DNA from: Hymenopus coronatus | Lineage: Eukaryota; Arthropoda; Insecta; Mantodea; Hymenopodidae | Length of the DNA: 64,000 nt | Assembly: GCA_030762935.1 (NCBI GenBank) | Contig: CM060898.1 | Span: 101,439,281-101,503,280 of the forward strand | Reading direction: 5' to 3' | Part shown: piece after piece, positions 63,941-64,000 of the stretch | Position numbering within the stretch: the first letter of the stretch is position 1 | Layout of the letters: each line of letters starts with the position of its first letter | Program-made: the position numbers and the translations under genes | The notes under the pieces: generated by a model | Seen by the model: only the letters and a program-made list of their open reading frames with translations | The model's database searches: none | Told to the model about the DNA's origin: nothing

Positions 63941-64000
63941 ACTTTCTCTATACTCACTATGTACATAGTGTGTAGAGAAGGTATTGCACTCCACCAAAAA
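63941..64000 (+). mobile_element. F1 repeat copy 59 (runs off the window)
   Basis: ACTTTCTCTATACTCACTAT, then GTACATAGTGTGTAGAGAAG and GTATTGCACTCCACCAAAAA, the left palindrome end of another copy. The rest lies beyond the window. Confidence 0.9.

Noticed and set aside
1..64000. F1 as a CRISPR array or classical satellite
   Set aside because: Copies are in both orientations, of different age and subtype, and nested in each other with target duplications. That is transposition rather than array structure.

Overview
This is a repeat-dominated, AT-rich stretch of an animal nuclear genome. Long stretches without genes, microsatellites, tRNA-derived SINEs, non-LTR retrotransposon relics, a ZBED5-like hAT relic, mariner relics and a Crypton-like exon with a splice donor all point to a metazoan. 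The mix looks most like an arthropod, but I cannot name the species. I found no intact host protein-coding gene, no convincing functional tRNA or rRNA gene, no CRISPR array and no bacterial operon structure.

The main content is one dispersed repeat, called F1 here. A complete F1 is about 0.82-0.87 kb. Its left end is an imperfect 36-40 bp palindrome (TTCTCTATAC, then the self-complementary ACTATGTACATAGT, then GTATAGAGAA). Next come a box reading ATTCGATACCGAGATTTCA, a (GT)n tract of variable length, and a box near AAATACCAAACTTGGTATTT. Its right end is GTAGAGAAAGTCATGTGAAT followed by GGAACACATCAGA and a T-run. I count 59 whole or partial copies in both orientations. By hand tally they cover about 35 kb, more than half the window. 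Plus strand means palindrome end first. I do not recognise F1 as a named family, and it carries no recognisable transposase or reverse transcriptase.

F1 inserts into A5/T5 runs. The clearest case is copy 25 (24405-25251), which splits a mariner-type transposase reading frame and leaves AAAAA on both sides. Other copies sit inside older F1 copies (3 in 2, 9 in 8, 15 in 14, 19 in 18, 24 in 23, 31 in 30, 44 in 43, 50 in 49). Others abut head to tail at the T-run that ends each copy (5/6, 10/11, 12/13, 36/37).

Between F1 blocks lie at least eight tRNA-derived SINE types (A-H). There are two clear LINE relics (18.2-19.5 kb and 50.5-51.5 kb, both minus), a hAT transposase relic (20.3-21.8 kb, minus), two mariner-type fragments (24.1-25.6 kb and 59.6 kb) and a Crypton-type tyrosine-recombinase exon with stops (30.4-30.8 kb). 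A stack at 18.2-19.5 kb is layered three deep: a LINE, interrupted by SINE-A, interrupted by SINE-B with an 8-bp target duplication. Other notable spots are a 44-bp minisatellite (37.3-38.0 kb) and a cluster of heat-shock elements beside a TATA box (43.48-43.57 kb). Unassigned single-copy-looking stretches are at 7.1-8.0, 13-15, 30.8-31.9, 36.2-37.3, 41.7-44.8, 46.3-47.5, 52.9-54.2 and 56.6-57.2 kb.
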